Positions 3,840 to 5,802 of a stretch of 5,802 nt of DNA are shown one piece after another (the first letter of the stretch is position 1; each line of letters begins with the position of its first letter). The notes under the pieces are model-generated. The model worked only from the letters and a program-made list of their open reading frames with translations. It was not told the origin of the DNA and made no database searches. Position numbers and translations under genes: made by a program. The stretch is from an uncultured Clostridia bacterium. GTDB taxonomy: Bacteria > Bacillota > Clostridia > Christensenellales > Aristaeellaceae. The stretch spans positions 1 through 5,802 of the forward strand of contig CAMOUF010000082.1 of assembly GCA_946626395.1 (NCBI GenBank), written 5' to 3'.

Positions 3840-5802
3840 TCATGCCAGCCCGTTTTCCCAGGGCGCGGGGATCGCCATGCCCAGGGCTTGGGCGAAGGGA
3901 GCGCGCAGACAGCAGGCGATCAGCCAGTGTCCCTGGCTGTTGGGATGGATCCAGCTGGGGTCGATCTGGTGGGTATCGTCCCGGGTGAAGTATTGGATGC
4001 GGTTTTCTTCCTCCCAGGGCTGAAGCCGCCCCCGGTCATACATGTCCCGGCAGAAGGGAATGCCCTTGGATAAGCAGATGGCTTCCACAAGCGCCACCCA
4101 GGCGTCGCTTTTTTCGTTCCCGGGCCGAAACTCCACCCAGGGGCTTTGCACGTAGCAGACGATGGGCGTGTCGGGGAAGGCGGCTCGCAGCGCGTCAAAG
4201 AATTCGTTGGTGTATCCGGCCAGGGTGGCGCGGCCCGTGTCCTTTGCCGTGCCCAGGGGCAGGCCCGACGCCATATCATTGAAGCTCACTGCCACGCCGA
4301 TCAGGTCCGTTCCCTCCTGAATGCGGCCGATCCGGTTGATGTAGGGGTTCTGGTTGGCAAAGCCCGTGCCCCCCGCGCCCAGGTTCTGAACCGCGCAGCC
4401 GTACCAGTTTTCCAGCCATTGGCCCCATACGGTGCTGGCGGTGCCGTTGTTGGCCTCGGTGATGCTGTCGCCGATGAGGGCGATGGTTTTTCCTTCCAGG
4501 GCAAAGTAAGCGTCCTGATATTTCAGGGCTTTTTTATTGGCCTTTATCAGCTTTAAGGGCATGGAATCAAAAGCCTGCTGCACTGTCAGCGCTTCCGCGC
4601 CCTGGGGGATCACGATACGGGTATTGGTGTTCAGCGCTTCGTCGTTGCTGTTCCACACCACGTCCACCACGTTTCCGCTGCCGTCCAGCAGCGCGGCCCG
4701 GGCCATGCCGTAATAGCTGCGGCTGGTGAGGGAATAGACGTCGCCCGGCTTCACGGCCACCCTTGCGGCCTTGATGCCCTCGTACAGGGAATATTCCTTG
4801 CCTCGGGCGTAATAGCCGTCCACCGCCTGGAAGTTCAGCCTGACCGTATCCCCCCGGGGCTCCAGCACGGCGGAGCGGATTTCTTCCAAATCCGCCGTCA
4901 GCGCTTCATAATTTCCCATGCCCAGGTTGGCCCGCGCCGCCTGCCGCTGGCTGTCGGTCAACGCCTGGCCGGGATAGGTCATCACGGGCTGCTCCACCAG
5001 CCATTCCCAGGGCCCTTCGTTGCCGGCATTGGGGTAAATAAATTCGCCCGGCCCAAAGGAAGACACGGCGCAGCGGTACAGCTCGCCGTTAAAAGTGACC
5101 AGGCTGCCCTTGGAATACACCGCTGTTTTGTCAAAAGGCTCGCCCAGCCGCATGGCGCCTAAATTGGCCCGGGCAATGCGCCGCTGTTCCGCCGTCCAGC
5201 CGTTCAGGCCGTCGGCAAAATCCAGGCCGATATTGCTCCGGGCGGCCAGCTTTTGCCCGTCGGTCAATTGCTGGTAGGCATCGGCGCGGATCACGCCGGT
5301 TTCCAGCCGCTGCCTGAGCCCGCTTTCCAGCTTGTCCGCCGATATGGCCCCATCCTCCACGGTGGAAACCTTGTCCGGGTGGGCGTCCAGCCAGGCAGCC
5401 AGGGCGGCAGCCGTCTGCTCATCCGTGGGCGTATCGGGGACGGCCCAGACCGTCTTTCCGTTTTCGCCTGCCTTGAGCACCTGGCCGGGGGCTCCGGCCA
5501 CAGCGGGCTTTTTCAAATAGCCTGCCGCCTCCGCTGCGTTCAGCTTTTCGTCCAAGGCCTGCCGGACGCTTTTTCCCTGGCTGTTGTATTTTACCTGGGC
5601 GGCGGTCAGGCCGTTGAGCCTGCTGTTCAGGGCGTCCGTCTCCCGGGCCGCTTCCGCCTGGGCAGCGGAAAGCGCTTCCTGGCTGGCGCAGTTTTGCAGC
5701 TTTTCCACCCATTCCCGGAAGGTGCCGGTATAGCCGTTTTCCCGGGCCGCGGCGAAAGCGGTCACCGGGCCCAAGGACGCGATGCCCGCTTCATTCCCGC
5801 CC
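3840..5802 (-). CDS. Phage tail-fibre-like protein with C-terminal SGNH/GDSL hydrolase (N-terminus beyond right edge)
   Basis: The frame is open to the window edge, so this is the C-terminal 653 or so residues; a TTG at 5774 is not a credible start. Numbering from that TTG: NGYTGTFREWVEKL (13-26), a phage-tail motif; a helical coiled-coil-like stretch (27-85); GAPGQVLKAGENGKTVW (94-110), another tail-fibre motif; AWLDAHPDKVSTVEDGAISADKL (127-149); three ARxNIG-type repeats (170-183, 193-206, 272-285); a YSKGSLVTFNGELYRC beta module (220-235); a beta-rich linker domain (about 305-425); and an SGNH hydrolase (about 428-625). The hydrolase shows GDSITE with Ser437, NLGAGG with Gly466, SFND with Asn499 and IHPN with His610. 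It probably binds and deacetylates or de-esterifies a surface polysaccharide during phage adsorption. Codon use matches the host genes. A host surface esterase is a less likely alternative. Confidence 0.85.
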   Translation of the reverse strand, partial: GGNEAGIASLGPVTAFAAARENGYTGTFREWVEKLQNCASQEALSAAQAEAARETDALNSRLNGLTAAQVKYNSQGKSVRQALDEKLNAAEAAGYLKKPAVAGAPGQVLKAGENGKTVWAVPDTPTDEQTAAALAAWLDAHPDKVSTVEDGAISADKLESGLRQRLETGVIRADAYQQLTDGQKLAARSNIGLDFADGLNGWTAEQRRIARANLGAMRLGEPFDKTAVYSKGSLVTFNGELYRCAVSSFGPGEFIYPNAGNEGPWEWLVEQPVMTYPGQALTDSQRQAARANLGMGNYEALTADLEEIRSAVLEPRGDTVRLNFQAVDGYYARGKEYSLYEGIKAARVAVKPGDVYSLTSRSYYGMARAALLDGSGNVVDVVWNSNDEALNTNTRIVIPQGAEALTVQQAFDSMPLKLIKANKKALKYQDAYFALEGKTIALIGDSITEANNGTASTVWGQWLENWYGCAVQNLGAGGTGFANQNPYINRIGRIQEGTDLIGVAVSFNDMASGLPLGTAKDTGRATLAGYTNEFFDALRAAFPDTPIVCYVQSPWVEFRPGNEKSDAWVALVEAICLSKGIPFCRDMYDRGRLQPWEEENRIQYFTRDDTHQIDPSWIHPNSQGHWLIACCLRAPFAQALGMAIPAPWENGLA
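4920..5267 (-). repeat. Three tail-fibre ARxNIG repeats within the coding sequence
   Basis: Three 14-residue units are encoded at 5226-5267 (LTDGQKLAARSNIG), 5157-5198 (WTAEQRRIARANLG) and 4920-4961 (LTDSQRQAARANLG). The first two are close together; the third follows the beta module at about 4994-5135. This LTxxQxxxARxNIG unit is a common trimeric tail-fibre element and is the strongest evidence for phage origin. Confidence 0.85.

Noticed and set aside
3744..4073. Plus-strand 109-residue frame over the terminator
   Set aside because: It runs through the terminator hairpin and antisense through the tail-fibre gene, with no ribosome binding site or recognisable domain.
5772..5774. TTG at 5774 as the tail-fibre start
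   Set aside because: The frame continues open to the edge of the window, no ribosome binding site precedes the TTG, and the preceding codons read as glycine-rich fibre sequence.

Overview
The window looks like a piece of chromosome from a GC-rich member of the Clostridia (Firmicutes). The evidence is a QueH-type queuosine enzyme, an RNase PH–RdgB–YsnB gene order like the Bacillus rph-ysnA-ysnB run, a small TSCPD/TIGR03905-type cysteine protein, strong GGAGG ribosome binding sites, and at the right a tail-fibre protein of the kind found in prophages of gut Clostridia. No closer assignment can be made from the sequence.

Layout. The left edge (1-197, minus) is the 5' part of queH. A 123-bp divergent gap leads to a HAD-family hydrolase (321-1067, plus) that is clearly A/T-richer than its neighbours. 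Twenty-one bases later comes one long reading frame (1089-2405) encoding RNase PH fused to an RdgB/HAM1-type XTP/dITP diphosphatase. A remnant of a third coding unit, starting with GTG directly on the fusion gene's stop codon, runs for 20 codons and is closed by a TAG that lies inside a palindromic, MITE-like repeat (about 2464-2632). After the repeat comes a YfcE/YsnB-type metallophosphoesterase (2687-3148). An extended -10 promoter (3160-3188) then drives a TSCPD-type protein (3263-3508) and an unannotated 37-residue single-span membrane protein (3528-3641). A strong intrinsic terminator (3772-3809) closes this unit. The rest of the window (3840-5802, minus) is the C-terminal part of a phage tail-fibre-like protein ending in an SGNH/GDSL hydrolase domain; its frame runs off the right edge.

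How the parts fit. RNase PH (tRNA 3' trimming), RdgB (removal of ITP/XTP/dITP) and the YsnB-like enzyme form a conserved nucleotide and RNA housekeeping group. QueH is tRNA-modification housekeeping. The tail-fibre gene is accessory and probably marks the end of a prophage or tail-like particle cluster lying to the right.

I found no CRISPR array, tRNA, rRNA, integrase or transposase, and nothing that clearly amounts to a new multi-gene system. The most unusual points are: the rph-rdgB fusion with a 10-base Shine-Dalgarno match buried exactly at the domain junction; the repeat that ends a translationally coupled mini-gene; the small membrane protein; and the non-canonical catalytic motifs of the tail-fibre esterase domain.
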